From NCBI GenBank assembly GCA_900551245.1, contig URVC01000028.1, positions 1 to 51,611 on the forward strand: 51,611 nucleotides of DNA, in the 5' to 3' direction. Position numbers and translations under genes: made by a program. Of the stretch, positions 39,786 through 47,366 are shown in pieces. The notes beneath the pieces are model-generated. The model ran no database searches and was not told the DNA's origin. It saw only the letters and a program-made list of their open reading frames with translations. How positions within the stretch are numbered: position 1 is the first letter of the stretch; each line of letters starts with the position of its first letter. This stretch comes from an uncultured bacterium (GTDB lineage: Bacteria; Verrucomicrobiota; Lentisphaeria; Victivallales; Victivallaceae).

Positions 39786-40448
39786 CTATTCTCCTTTATA
39801 TTTGGCGAGATGGTTTCGCATGATGCCGCGGGCGAGTTCGAGGTTGTGATTTTCCAGCGCGTCAAGGATTCCCTGATGTTCCGCCGCGGCGGCCTGACTC
39901 ATGGCGCAAGTCGCTTCCCGACGGGTGAAGAAGATTTCCAGCAACCGGGAGAAGGAGCAGAGCAGTTCATTGCCGCTGATGGCCAGCAGCGCGCGGTGGA
40001 ACTCGCAGTCCCGCTGATAGTTCCGTTCGATCGCCTCGGGGGTGTCCTCATAGCGGGCGCAGTCGGCGATTTCGCGGAGCTCCTTCAACTGCTCCGGAGT
40101 GATTTTATTGATGATGATGTCCAGAACACTCAGTTCAATGGAGAGGCGGGCTTCAAGCAACTGGTAGTAGGAGAGGTCGCTCACCGCGATTTGAAACCCG
40201 AGAATTCGGCTCAGCAGCGCGAAATTGACCTGCTGAAGCCGGGTGCCGCGCCGGGTCCCGGTCTCCACCAGCCCGAGAAACTTCAACCCCCGCAGCGCTT
40301 CGCGGACACAGACACGGCTGACACCGAACAGTTCCGTCATCTCTTCTTCGGAGGGCAGTTTGTCGTGCAATGTCAATTTATGGTCGATAATGTAGGACAA
40401 AATCTCGTCTACTACCTGCTCTGTCTTGCTGGCATTCTTGGTTTTCAT
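39786..40448 (-). CDS. FadR-type GntR transcriptional regulator
   Basis: The protein has 220 residues, starting at ATG 40448 (MKTKNASKTEQVVDEI) behind AAGGGAA; the longer open frame runs into the promoter. Residues about 8-72 form the GntR winged helix (KLPSEEEMTELFGVSRVCVR, EALRGLKFLGLVETGTRRGT). Residues about 90-215 form the helical FCD ligand domain (LLEARLSIELSVLDIIINKI, DCEFHRALLAISGNELL, AEHQGILDALENHNLELARG) with metal-binding Asp and His residues. Such regulators bind sugar acids. Its promoter carries a TTTGTAATACAAA box. It probably controls its own aldolase operon and the divergent rhamnosidase. Confidence 0.92.
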   Translation of the reverse strand: MKTKNASKTEQVVDEILSYIIDHKLTLHDKLPSEEEMTELFGVSRVCVREALRGLKFLGLVETGTRRGTRLQQVNFALLSRILGFQIAVSDLSYYQLLEARLSIELSVLDIIINKITPEQLKELREIADCARYEDTPEAIERNYQRDCEFHRALLAISGNELLCSFSRLLEIFFTRREATCAMSQAAAAEHQGILDALENHNLELARGIMRNHLAKYKGE

Positions 40449-40463
40449 CAGATATTCCCTTAT

Positions 40464-40502
40464 TTTGTAATACAAATATAGCGTATCCAATCGGAAAGTC
40501 AA
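40464..40502 (-). promoter_or_regulatory. Promoter and GntR/FadR operator for module D
   Basis: On the minus strand TTGACT (40502-40497), a 16-base spacer and TATATT (40480-40475). The perfect palindrome TTTGTAATACAAA (40464-40476) touches the -10 box and fits the FadR-subfamily pattern TnGTnnnACnA. Confidence 0.75.
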
Positions 40503-40587
40503 TAGCTGAAAAATAAAAAATAGATTTTTTTACGGCAGAAGAGAAAAAACGGAATGTTGACATACAGGGGATTGTCAAGTAGGACAG

Positions 40588-40615
40588 TTGAAATAGTTGC
40601 CGAGAGTGCTATTAT
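40588..40615 (+). promoter_or_regulatory. Promoter of the rhamnosidase-like gene
   Basis: TTGAAA, a 16-base spacer and TATTAT, about 49 bases before the start at 40664. Upstream, 40557-40579 holds the inverted arms TTGACA and TGTCAA ten bases apart, a possible second operator. Confidence 0.5.
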
Positions 40616-40663
40616 AAAGAATGATTTTCCATACAGGAAGAGGTAAATCAAAAGGCACAGGAA

Positions 40664-42958
40664 ATGATAGATCAAACTGCTGACTGGATTCGACTTGGCG
40701 CGAACAACATCAGTGTCAACCTCCATGCTGATTTCCGCGGTGTATTTACGTTGTCGCAACGTGTGGCGGATGCTGTGATTGCCGTTTCTTCCGACAGCGA
40801 TTTTCTGCTGTATCTCGATGGCGTTGAACTGGGCGGCGGACAGTTCTGCGATTATCCTGACCGCCCGACTGCGACGGAGTTTCATGCCGGGCCGCTGGAG
40901 GCGGGGGAGCATCTGCTTGCCGCTCTGGTCTGGTTTCGCGGCAGGAATTTTTCGACGTACCGCTGCGGTACGCCGGGATTCTGGTGCGAATTGCGGGCAG
41001 GGGAGTTCCGTTTCGGCAGTTCAACCGCGTGGAAGGCGCGGCTGGACCCTGCGTTTCAATCCGGGCCGATTGAGAACGTTACCGACCAGCTCGGGCTGGT
41101 CTGCTGCTGTGACGGGCGGAATTTTGACGGGTGGGAGCTGCCTGGATTCGATGATTCCGGGTGGCAAAATGCCGTTGCCGCAGAGGCGCGTGCCATGCCG
41201 GTTCCGCGGCCGGTACCGCGCCTTGTGCCGGGGGAACGCCGCCGGGTTCATTTTGCCAATCAGGGATTTCTGCTGCGGCAGGAAGCGAAGGAAACTTTCG
41301 CCGCCACGGTGTCGCACGATCTGATGCGTCCAGTTCCTGCCGCTCTTTTTTTCGGTCTGCCGGGGCTTTATGGAAGTGCTCCATTCCAGCTCGACGAACC
41401 GTATCGCATTCCGGTTGCCGATGCTCCGGAAAACGGCTCTTTTGTGATCCTGGACTTTGGTGGAGAGTGTGCCGGGAAACTCGAATTGGAACTCGAAGCT
41501 CCTGCCGGAACCATCGTTGACCTTTCCATCGGCGAACATCTCAACGACGGCCGGGTGCGTTGCCGGATCGGCAACCGCAATTTCACCGACCGTTATTTTT
41601 GTCATGCCGGGCGAAACTGTTTTTCAATTCCGTTTCGTCGTTCGGGCGGACGTTTTCTGCAGCTTAATTTCACCTGCTATGATGAACCGCTGACGCTGTA
41701 TTACGCCGGAATCCGTCCGCAGGAACTGCCGTTGCCGGAGGCCGCGCGGTTTGAGGATGGAGACCGGCTTCACTCCCGGTTGCGGCAGGTCGCGCTCAAT
41801 ACGATGAAACTCTGCATGCACGAGCACTACGAGGATTGCCCGTGGCGGGAACAGGCGCTTTACGCCTACGATTCACGCAATCAGGCGCTTTTCGGCTACT
41901 ATGCCTGGGGCAATTATGAGTTTGCCGCGACGAGCATTGAACTGCTCGGGCGGGGAATCCGTCCGGACGGACTGCTGGAATTGTGTGCGCCTGCCCGCGT
42001 GCCGGTTACCATCCCGATTTTCAGCTGGATCTGGTTCGTTGAGGTCGAAGAGCATTGGCTTTACAGCGGAGACGACCGGTTGTTCCGTCAATTCGAAGCC
42101 CAGATGGCGGAGATGCTCGACCGGGCTCTGGCCCGGCGTGACGATGCCACCGGCCTCTGCCTGCCGCCGACGGGAAGGGAGATCTGGAACTTCTATGAAT
42201 GGATGCCCCAGCTGGATGGTCATGGGCATTGGCCGCTGAGTGCTTTGTACAACCTCTACCTTGTTCTGGCTCTGCGCAGTTTCGAAGCGATGTCGGCGCG
42301 CGCGGGCAGGGGAGGAAGTCCAAAGCGTTCCGATGCATTGCTGTCGGCTGTTGAACATGCTTTCCGCCGCCCGGACGGGTTGTTCGCTTCGTATCGCAGC
42401 GGTTCGGAATTGACCGGATTTCATGAGCATACCAACGCGCTTGCGTTGCGGCTCGGCATCCTGTTGCCGGAACAGTATGATCGATTGATCCATCTGACGG
42501 AAGAACCGTCATGTATCCCGGTCAGCACCAGTGCGTTGCCTTTTTTAGTCGATGCGCTGTATCAGGCGGGGCCGGCAGGGCGGCGTGCTGCGGCGGAGCG
42601 GTTGACGGCAGCCTTTTCGCCAATGCTTTTTACCGGATCGGATACCTTGTGGGAGGTTGCCGAGGGCGCGGCAGGTTTCGACGGGGCGGGCAGTCTGTGC
42701 CACGCGTGGAGCAGTGTGCCGGTCTACTGGCAGGGGGCGCGACAGCTGGGAGTGGTTCCGCTCGAGCCGGGGTTCCGCCGTTTTGCGGTCTCGCCCTGTC
42801 CCGGAACGTCGGAACAGGTCACCGGAGAAGTTCCCACCCCTGCCGGTCCGATCCGGATCGACTGCCGCCGGAGGGAGGCGGGACTCCAGCTTGCGGTGGA
42901 GGCCCCGGCCGGACTTCAGCCGGAAATCCGGCCGCTGCCGGAATTCCCGCTTCTCTGA
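40664..42958 (+). CDS. Alpha-L-rhamnosidase-like protein (GH78 type), cytosolic
   Basis: The protein has 764 residues without a signal peptide. The N-terminal 340 residues are beta domains (AVSSDSDFLLYLDGVELGGG, WELPGFDDSGWQNAV, FVILDFGGECAGKLELELEA). The (alpha/alpha)6 barrel begins near 365 and carries the GH78 signature MHEHYEDCPWREQALYAYDS with the acidic Asp and Glu, RNQALFGYYAWGN, and late LWEVAEGAAGFDGAGSLCHA and WSSVPVYW. The C-terminal beta-sandwich follows. The family frees terminal L-rhamnose from glycans and plant glycosides. It diverges from the FadR-type regulator/aldolase pair, suggesting one rhamnose or deoxy-sugar pathway. Its stop is 2 bases from that of the converging gene. 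Confidence 0.85.
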   Translation: MIDQTADWIRLGANNISVNLHADFRGVFTLSQRVADAVIAVSSDSDFLLYLDGVELGGGQFCDYPDRPTATEFHAGPLEAGEHLLAALVWFRGRNFSTYRCGTPGFWCELRAGEFRFGSSTAWKARLDPAFQSGPIENVTDQLGLVCCCDGRNFDGWELPGFDDSGWQNAVAAEARAMPVPRPVPRLVPGERRRVHFANQGFLLRQEAKETFAATVSHDLMRPVPAALFFGLPGLYGSAPFQLDEPYRIPVADAPENGSFVILDFGGECAGKLELELEAPAGTIVDLSIGEHLNDGRVRCRIGNRNFTDRYFCHAGRNCFSIPFRRSGGRFLQLNFTCYDEPLTLYYAGIRPQELPLPEAARFEDGDRLHSRLRQVALNTMKLCMHEHYEDCPWREQALYAYDSRNQALFGYYAWGNYEFAATSIELLGRGIRPDGLLELCAPARVPVTIPIFSWIWFVEVEEHWLYSGDDRLFRQFEAQMAEMLDRALARRDDATGLCLPPTGREIWNFYEWMPQLDGHGHWPLSALYNLYLVLALRSFEAMSARAGRGGSPKRSDALLSAVEHAFRRPDGLFASYRSGSELTGFHEHTNALALRLGILLPEQYDRLIHLTEEPSCIPVSTSALPFLVDALYQAGPAGRRAAAERLTAAFSPMLFTGSDTLWEVAEGAAGFDGAGSLCHAWSSVPVYWQGARQLGVVPLEPGFRRFAVSPCPGTSEQVTGEVPTPAGPIRIDCRRREAGLQLAVEAPAGLQPEIRPLPEFPLL

Positions 42959-42960
42959 AA

Positions 42961-43575
42961 TTATTTCCCCCGTTCGGCCGCCTGTGCCGCCGCTTTGACG
43001 TCGTCGGCGAGCTCGTTGGAGAGGTTGAAGAAGGGCAGCCAGGGAATCGCCGCGCGGGCGTTGTAGTTCAAGAGTCCGATCTGGACCGCTCCCTGGTTTT
43101 CATTGTGGTTGTAGAGTCCGATCTGCCACCCCCAAGAATTGCCGGCTGACCGGCCGGCATCCACGCCGGAGAGGTTGACGACGCCGAACATCGCACCGAG
43201 ATTTTCGACGAAGATGGAGACAATCCCGATGGAAAACCCGAGATTCCGCTCCGCCGCGCCGAATCCCTTCACCTCCAGCCCGCCGACCTCGTTGCATGCC
43301 GCAAACGGTGCAATCGAAATCCCGTAGGCGCGGTACTGATTGGTCAGCAGCGCCGCCAGATTGAGCCCGCATACTTCGACGTCGGAGCGGAAAAACTGGA
43401 GATACGGCACCAGCGTCAGCTGGAACGGCGTCCAGGAACTGCTGATTTCGGTGTCGAACCCATAGGTGTTGAAAAGGCCTGCCCCTGAACCGGCGAAGGC
43501 GTCATCGGCCTGTGCCGGAGTCCCGACGAAAACGAGGAGCAGTGCCGCCACAGCTCCCAGACACGAATGTTTCAT
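42961..43575 (-). CDS. Exported protein with surface-type repeats (LA_2272-like)
   Basis: The protein has 204 residues, starting at ATG 43575 (MKHSCLGAVAALLLVFVGTP) behind GGGAGGA. A signal peptide ends near AQADD. The mature part has short Gly-rich beta repeats (AERNLGFSIGIVSIFVENLG, FGVVNLSGVDAGRSAG, WQIGLYNHNENQGAVQIGLL, NYN), similar to the LA_2272 surface repeat family. It ends in a helical tail. The likely location is the outer membrane or cell surface. Function is unknown. The longer open frame to 43629 lacks a good site. Confidence 0.75.
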   Translation of the reverse strand: MKHSCLGAVAALLLVFVGTPAQADDAFAGSGAGLFNTYGFDTEISSSWTPFQLTLVPYLQFFRSDVEVCGLNLAALLTNQYRAYGISIAPFAACNEVGGLEVKGFGAAERNLGFSIGIVSIFVENLGAMFGVVNLSGVDAGRSAGNSWGWQIGLYNHNENQGAVQIGLLNYNARAAIPWLPFFNLSNELADDVKAAAQAAERGK

Positions 43576-43706
43576 AAAAATCCTCCCTGTCCGGCGGATT
43601 TTTCCGCCGCCTGAATAAAAATATCTCATTTGCGATGATTTTTCAACCGTGAAAAGCGCGGAAAACGTGGTATATTAATGCCATTGCGAAAAGGAATTCC
43701 GAAATC

Positions 43707-46568
43707 ATGTTTGAATCGATCCATATCCGCGGCGCGTCACAGCACAATCTCAAAAACATCGACGTGACGATTCCGCGCAACAAACTCGTGGTGATCACCG
43801 GACTTTCCGGCTCCGGAAAGTCTTCGCTCGCCTTCGATACCCTCTATGCGGAGGGGCAGCGGCGCTACGTCGAGAGCCTTTCCGCCTATGCCAGACAGTT
43901 TCTCGACCGGCTCCAGAAGCCGAAGGTCGAACACATTGACGGCCTGTCTCCCGCCATCGCCATCGAACAGCGCACCGCGGGCGGCACGCCCCGTTCGACG
44001 GTGGCGACCGTAACGGAAATTTATGATTATCTGCGGCTTCTCTACGCTCACGTCGGCATCGCGCACTGCCCGCACTGCGGCCGGGTGCTCGAATCGCAGT
44101 CGGCGCAGGCGATCGCCGAACAACTGCTGGCGCTGCCGGCGGGGCGGAAGATGATGATTCTCGCTCCTTTTGTCAACGGACGCAAAGGGGAGCATCGCGA
44201 CGTGCTCGAATCCATCCGCTCCGAAGGGTTCATCCGGGTGCGGATTGACGGGAAGATTCTTCCGCTTGAAGAGGAGGAACTCCCTGCGTTGGAGAAGAAT
44301 AAGCGCCATACCATCGAAGCGGTGGTCGATCGGCTTGTCACCGGGAAAATTGACGCTTCACGTCTGACCGATTCGGTGGAAACCGCACTGCGCCACGGCT
44401 CCGGAACCATCCACGTGCTGCTGGAGGAACCGCCGGACGAAAACGGGAAGCCGGGCGGATTTTCCGAGGAGAAGTTCAGCGAAAACCTCGCCTGTCCGGA
44501 TTGCGGCATCTCGTGCGGGGAACTGTTGCCGCGCAATTTCTCCTTCAACTCGCCTTACGGGGCGTGCACCACCTGCAACGGGCTGGGAATTCAGCAGGTG
44601 ATGGATCCGGCCAAGGTGGTGCCGGATCCGTCGCTGTCGATCCGCAACGGGGCGATTCCGGGGTGGCGGCGCGGGCCGCGGCATCTCATCATCTACTACA
44701 ATCTGCTGTTGCGCAAGCTGGCCGAGTGGCTGAATGAACCGGATATGCTCTCCACGCCGTTCGAGAAACTCTCCGAGCGGACGCGGCACATTTTGTTGTA
44801 CGGCAGCGGCGAAGAACCGCTTGAATTCGACTACTACATGCACGGGAAGAAGTTCCACTGGAGCAAACCCTTTGAGGGAATTCTGGAGAATCTGCGCCGC
44901 CGGATGGTGGAAACCGAGTCCGAATCGGTCCGGGAGCGGCTGAGCGCATACCTGAGCCCGCGGGAGTGCCCCGCCTGTCACGGAGCGCGGCTGAATCCGG
45001 TCAGCCTGGCGGTGACGGTGGGAGGGCTGTCGATCGACCGTTTCAACGCGCTCAGCGTGGCGGCCGCGCGGGATTTTGTCACCGATCTCAAGCTGGATGG
45101 GGAACATGCGGTCATCGCCGGGGATGTGCTCAAGGAGATCCGCAGTCGGCTGACCTTTCTCTGTGACGTGGGGTTGAACTATCTCACGCTCAACCGGGTT
45201 TCCAGCACGCTTTCCGGCGGGGAGGCGCAGCGCATCCGGCTCGCCACCCAGCTCGGTTGCGGCCTGGTGGGGGTGCTCTACATCCTCGACGAACCTTCAA
45301 TCGGACTGCACCAGCGCGACAACGACCGGCTGCTGGCGACGCTGGAGAAACTCCGCGACATCGGCAACACCGTGCTGGTGGTGGAACACGACCTCGACAC
45401 GATCGAGCGGGCCGATTATGTGCTCGATCTCGGACCGGGGGCAGGGGTGCACGGCGGCGAACTGGTGGCGTGGGGAACGCCGAAGGAACTGGTCAACTTC
45501 CCCCGTTCGCTCACGGCGGATTTTCTCGCTGGACGGCGTAAGATCGAAGTGCCTGCCGTGCGGCAGAAAGGGAATGGACACAAGTTGGTGATTCGCGGAG
45601 CGCGGTACAACAATCTGCGCAACATCGATGCGGAGATTCCGCTCGGCACCTTCACCTGCATCACCGGGGTTTCCGGTTCGGGGAAGAGTTCGCTCATCAA
45701 CGGGATTCTTGTCCGTGCCCTGAATGCTCATCAGGGAATTCAGGATCTGCCGCCGGGGCCGTGCCGTGCCGTGGAGGGGCTGGAGTTCGTTGACAAGGCG
45801 ATTGTGATTGACCAGAGTCCAATCGGCAGGACGCCGCGTTCGAACCCGGCGACCTATACCGACGCGTTCGGAGGCATTCGGAAACTCTTTTCGGAACTGC
45901 CGGAGTCGAAGGTGCGCGGATACGGTCCGGGGCGGTTCAGCTTCAACGTGAAAGGGGGGCGCTGTGAGGAGTGCCGGGGGGACGGCATCAAGAAGATTGA
46001 GATGCAGTTTCTCTCCGACGTGTACGTCGAGTGCGCGGCCTGCGGCGGAAGGCGGTTCAACAAGGAGACGCTGGGAGTTCACTATAAGAAGAAGAACATC
46101 GCGGATGTGCTTGATCTTACAGTGAATCAGGCGGTGGAGTTTTTCAGCGCGATTCCGTCGCTTGCGCGCAAGTTCAAGACTTTACAGGAAGTCGGGCTGG
46201 GATACGTGACGCTGGGGCAGCCGGCGACCACGCTTTCGGGCGGGGAGGCGCAGCGGGTGAAACTGGCGGCGGAACTCGCGCGGGTGCCGCGCGGCCATAC
46301 GGTTTACATTCTTGACGAACCGACCACCGGACTGCATCTGGCTGACATCGACCAGTTGCTCAAGGTGCTGTTCAAACTGCGGGATATGGGCAACACGGTG
46401 ATTGTGATCGAACACAATCTGGATGTGATCAAGACGGCGGATTATCTGCTCGACCTCGGCCCGGAAGGGGGCGATGGCGGAGGGACGATCGTCGCCGCCG
46501 GGACGCCGGAGGAGGTGGCGAAGGTGAAGCGCTCTCACACCGGGCGTTACCTCCGCCGCTATCTCTGA
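43707..46568 (+). CDS. uvrA: Excinuclease ABC subunit A
   Basis: UvrA finds DNA damage with UvrB in nucleotide excision repair. The protein has 953 residues, the usual length. Two ABC ATPase halves are clear. The first has Walker A GLSGSGKSSLAFDTLYAEGQ, an inserted zinc module (CPHCGRVL; CPDCGISCGE and ACTTCNGLG) and signature LSGGEAQRIRLATQLGCGLV with LYILDEPSIGLHQRD. The second has GVSGSGKSSLINGIL, the zinc module GGRCEECRGDGIKKIEMQFL with VYVECAACGG, and LSGGEAQRVKLAAEL with YILDEPTTGLHLADI. Everything is in frame. AAGGAATT precedes the ATG. It stands alone, and a hairpin-rich repeat begins just after its stop. Confidence 0.97.
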   Translation: MFESIHIRGASQHNLKNIDVTIPRNKLVVITGLSGSGKSSLAFDTLYAEGQRRYVESLSAYARQFLDRLQKPKVEHIDGLSPAIAIEQRTAGGTPRSTVATVTEIYDYLRLLYAHVGIAHCPHCGRVLESQSAQAIAEQLLALPAGRKMMILAPFVNGRKGEHRDVLESIRSEGFIRVRIDGKILPLEEEELPALEKNKRHTIEAVVDRLVTGKIDASRLTDSVETALRHGSGTIHVLLEEPPDENGKPGGFSEEKFSENLACPDCGISCGELLPRNFSFNSPYGACTTCNGLGIQQVMDPAKVVPDPSLSIRNGAIPGWRRGPRHLIIYYNLLLRKLAEWLNEPDMLSTPFEKLSERTRHILLYGSGEEPLEFDYYMHGKKFHWSKPFEGILENLRRRMVETESESVRERLSAYLSPRECPACHGARLNPVSLAVTVGGLSIDRFNALSVAAARDFVTDLKLDGEHAVIAGDVLKEIRSRLTFLCDVGLNYLTLNRVSSTLSGGEAQRIRLATQLGCGLVGVLYILDEPSIGLHQRDNDRLLATLEKLRDIGNTVLVVEHDLDTIERADYVLDLGPGAGVHGGELVAWGTPKELVNFPRSLTADFLAGRRKIEVPAVRQKGNGHKLVIRGARYNNLRNIDAEIPLGTFTCITGVSGSGKSSLINGILVRALNAHQGIQDLPPGPCRAVEGLEFVDKAIVIDQSPIGRTPRSNPATYTDAFGGIRKLFSELPESKVRGYGPGRFSFNVKGGRCEECRGDGIKKIEMQFLSDVYVECAACGGRRFNKETLGVHYKKKNIADVLDLTVNQAVEFFSAIPSLARKFKTLQEVGLGYVTLGQPATTLSGGEAQRVKLAAELARVPRGHTVYILDEPTTGLHLADIDQLLKVLFKLRDMGNTVIVIEHNLDVIKTADYLLDLGPEGGDGGGTIVAAGTPEEVAKVKRSHTGRYLRRYL

Positions 46569-46719
46569 GCGGACGGCTTTGACCGCGCCCCATTAAGCGC
46601 GGAGAGCGTCGCGAAGCATATCTCTACGGCTTTGACCGCGCACGGGTCCAAGCGCGGTCAGCGCCGCGAGCGCATGTGAGAGAACTGCTTTGCGCTCCGC
46701 AAAGCAGCAAGGAGCGATT
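46569..46719 (+). repeat. Hairpin-rich repeat array, left copy
   Basis: Two units containing GGCTTTGACCGCGC (cores at 46576 and 46629, 53 bases apart) end in a shared tail. In the full second unit TGACCGCGC and GCGCGGTCA form a 9-bp stem with a 10-base loop. The tail holds CTGCTTTGCG-CTC-CGCAAAGCAG, a 10-bp stem. Bases 46606-46719 match 51498-51611 with 3 mismatches in 114 and no gap, same orientation. It starts directly behind uvrA and could stop or protect that transcript. Confidence 0.85.
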
Positions 46720-47025
46720 GCGACGCAGTCGAACGGAGTCGCAAGCGGATACGTATCAACCGACTTCCTCCTTCTCCTGGGCGAAGAGGTCTGGGGGGGC
46801 CGGCCCTCCAGATTCCCCAATGACTGTTCTATACAGAAGTTGGCACTTTATTTCCCATTTTGTTTGCTGGCAGCTTGCAAACAAGAAGAATAAGAGCTAT
46901 ACTGAAGAAACAGTGCTTATTTAATTTTCAGATGGCATGAACATTTGTGGCGTCCGGAAATGTGTTAAGTTGAACCTTGAGCAGGATTCTGTGGGTCACA
47001 GAACAGTAAAAAGGACAGTCGACGG
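46720..47025. other. Gene-free stretch with further hairpins
   Basis: TTGCGAC (46718-46724) and GTCGCAA (46738-46744) form another stem. A GC-rich near-palindrome follows at 46790-46812 (TCTGG to CCAGA). From about 46820 the DNA turns AT-rich. I see no convincing gene or promoter in it; open frames there are short and lack family matches. Confidence 0.5.
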
Positions 47026-47277
47026 ATGAATGGAATAAGTGGTTTGTTATACAGCGAAATGCTTTTTCTGTTTGTGTGTTTTATCGTTTATTATCCTCAT
47101 TCCAAGTTAAAATATCTGTTTGCATTACCCATAGGATTCATCTCTGTAGCAGTGGGGATGAAGTATTGTATCCATTCAGTTTCTCTGCATAACATCGACC
47201 TGTTGTCTTTTCTGGTTTCCATAGGAATCATCGGCGCGCTTGTCATACAGAAGAAGAGAAACGCGGACTGTCCATAA
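47026..47277 (+). CDS. Small membrane protein of unknown function
   Basis: The protein has 83 residues and three hydrophobic segments (YSEMLFLFVCFIVYY, YLFALPIGFISVAVGMKY, LLSFLVSIGIIGALVI) ending in a basic KKRN tail. AAAGGAC lies about 8 bases before the ATG. The base content is much lower in GC than the neighbours, which hints at transfer. No family recognised. It might be a chance frame, but the membrane pattern and site favour a real gene. Confidence 0.45.
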   Translation: MNGISGLLYSEMLFLFVCFIVYYPHSKLKYLFALPIGFISVAVGMKYCIHSVSLHNIDLLSFLVSIGIIGALVIQKKRNADCP

Positions 47278-47366
47278 ATTTGTACGAGAAGCCGGGCCGT
47301 ACTTCGAAGTTGCTTCAACAGCTCCCATGCAGATTTTCGGTCCCAATAACCGCATGATGGACCGTG

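Noticed and set aside
46593..46820. 75-codon minus-strand frame in the repeat behind uvrA, and similar frames at 51179-51553
   Set aside because: They are made of the hairpin repeat units themselves and read the same text (GPVRGQSRRDM) in different frames; no gene-like features.
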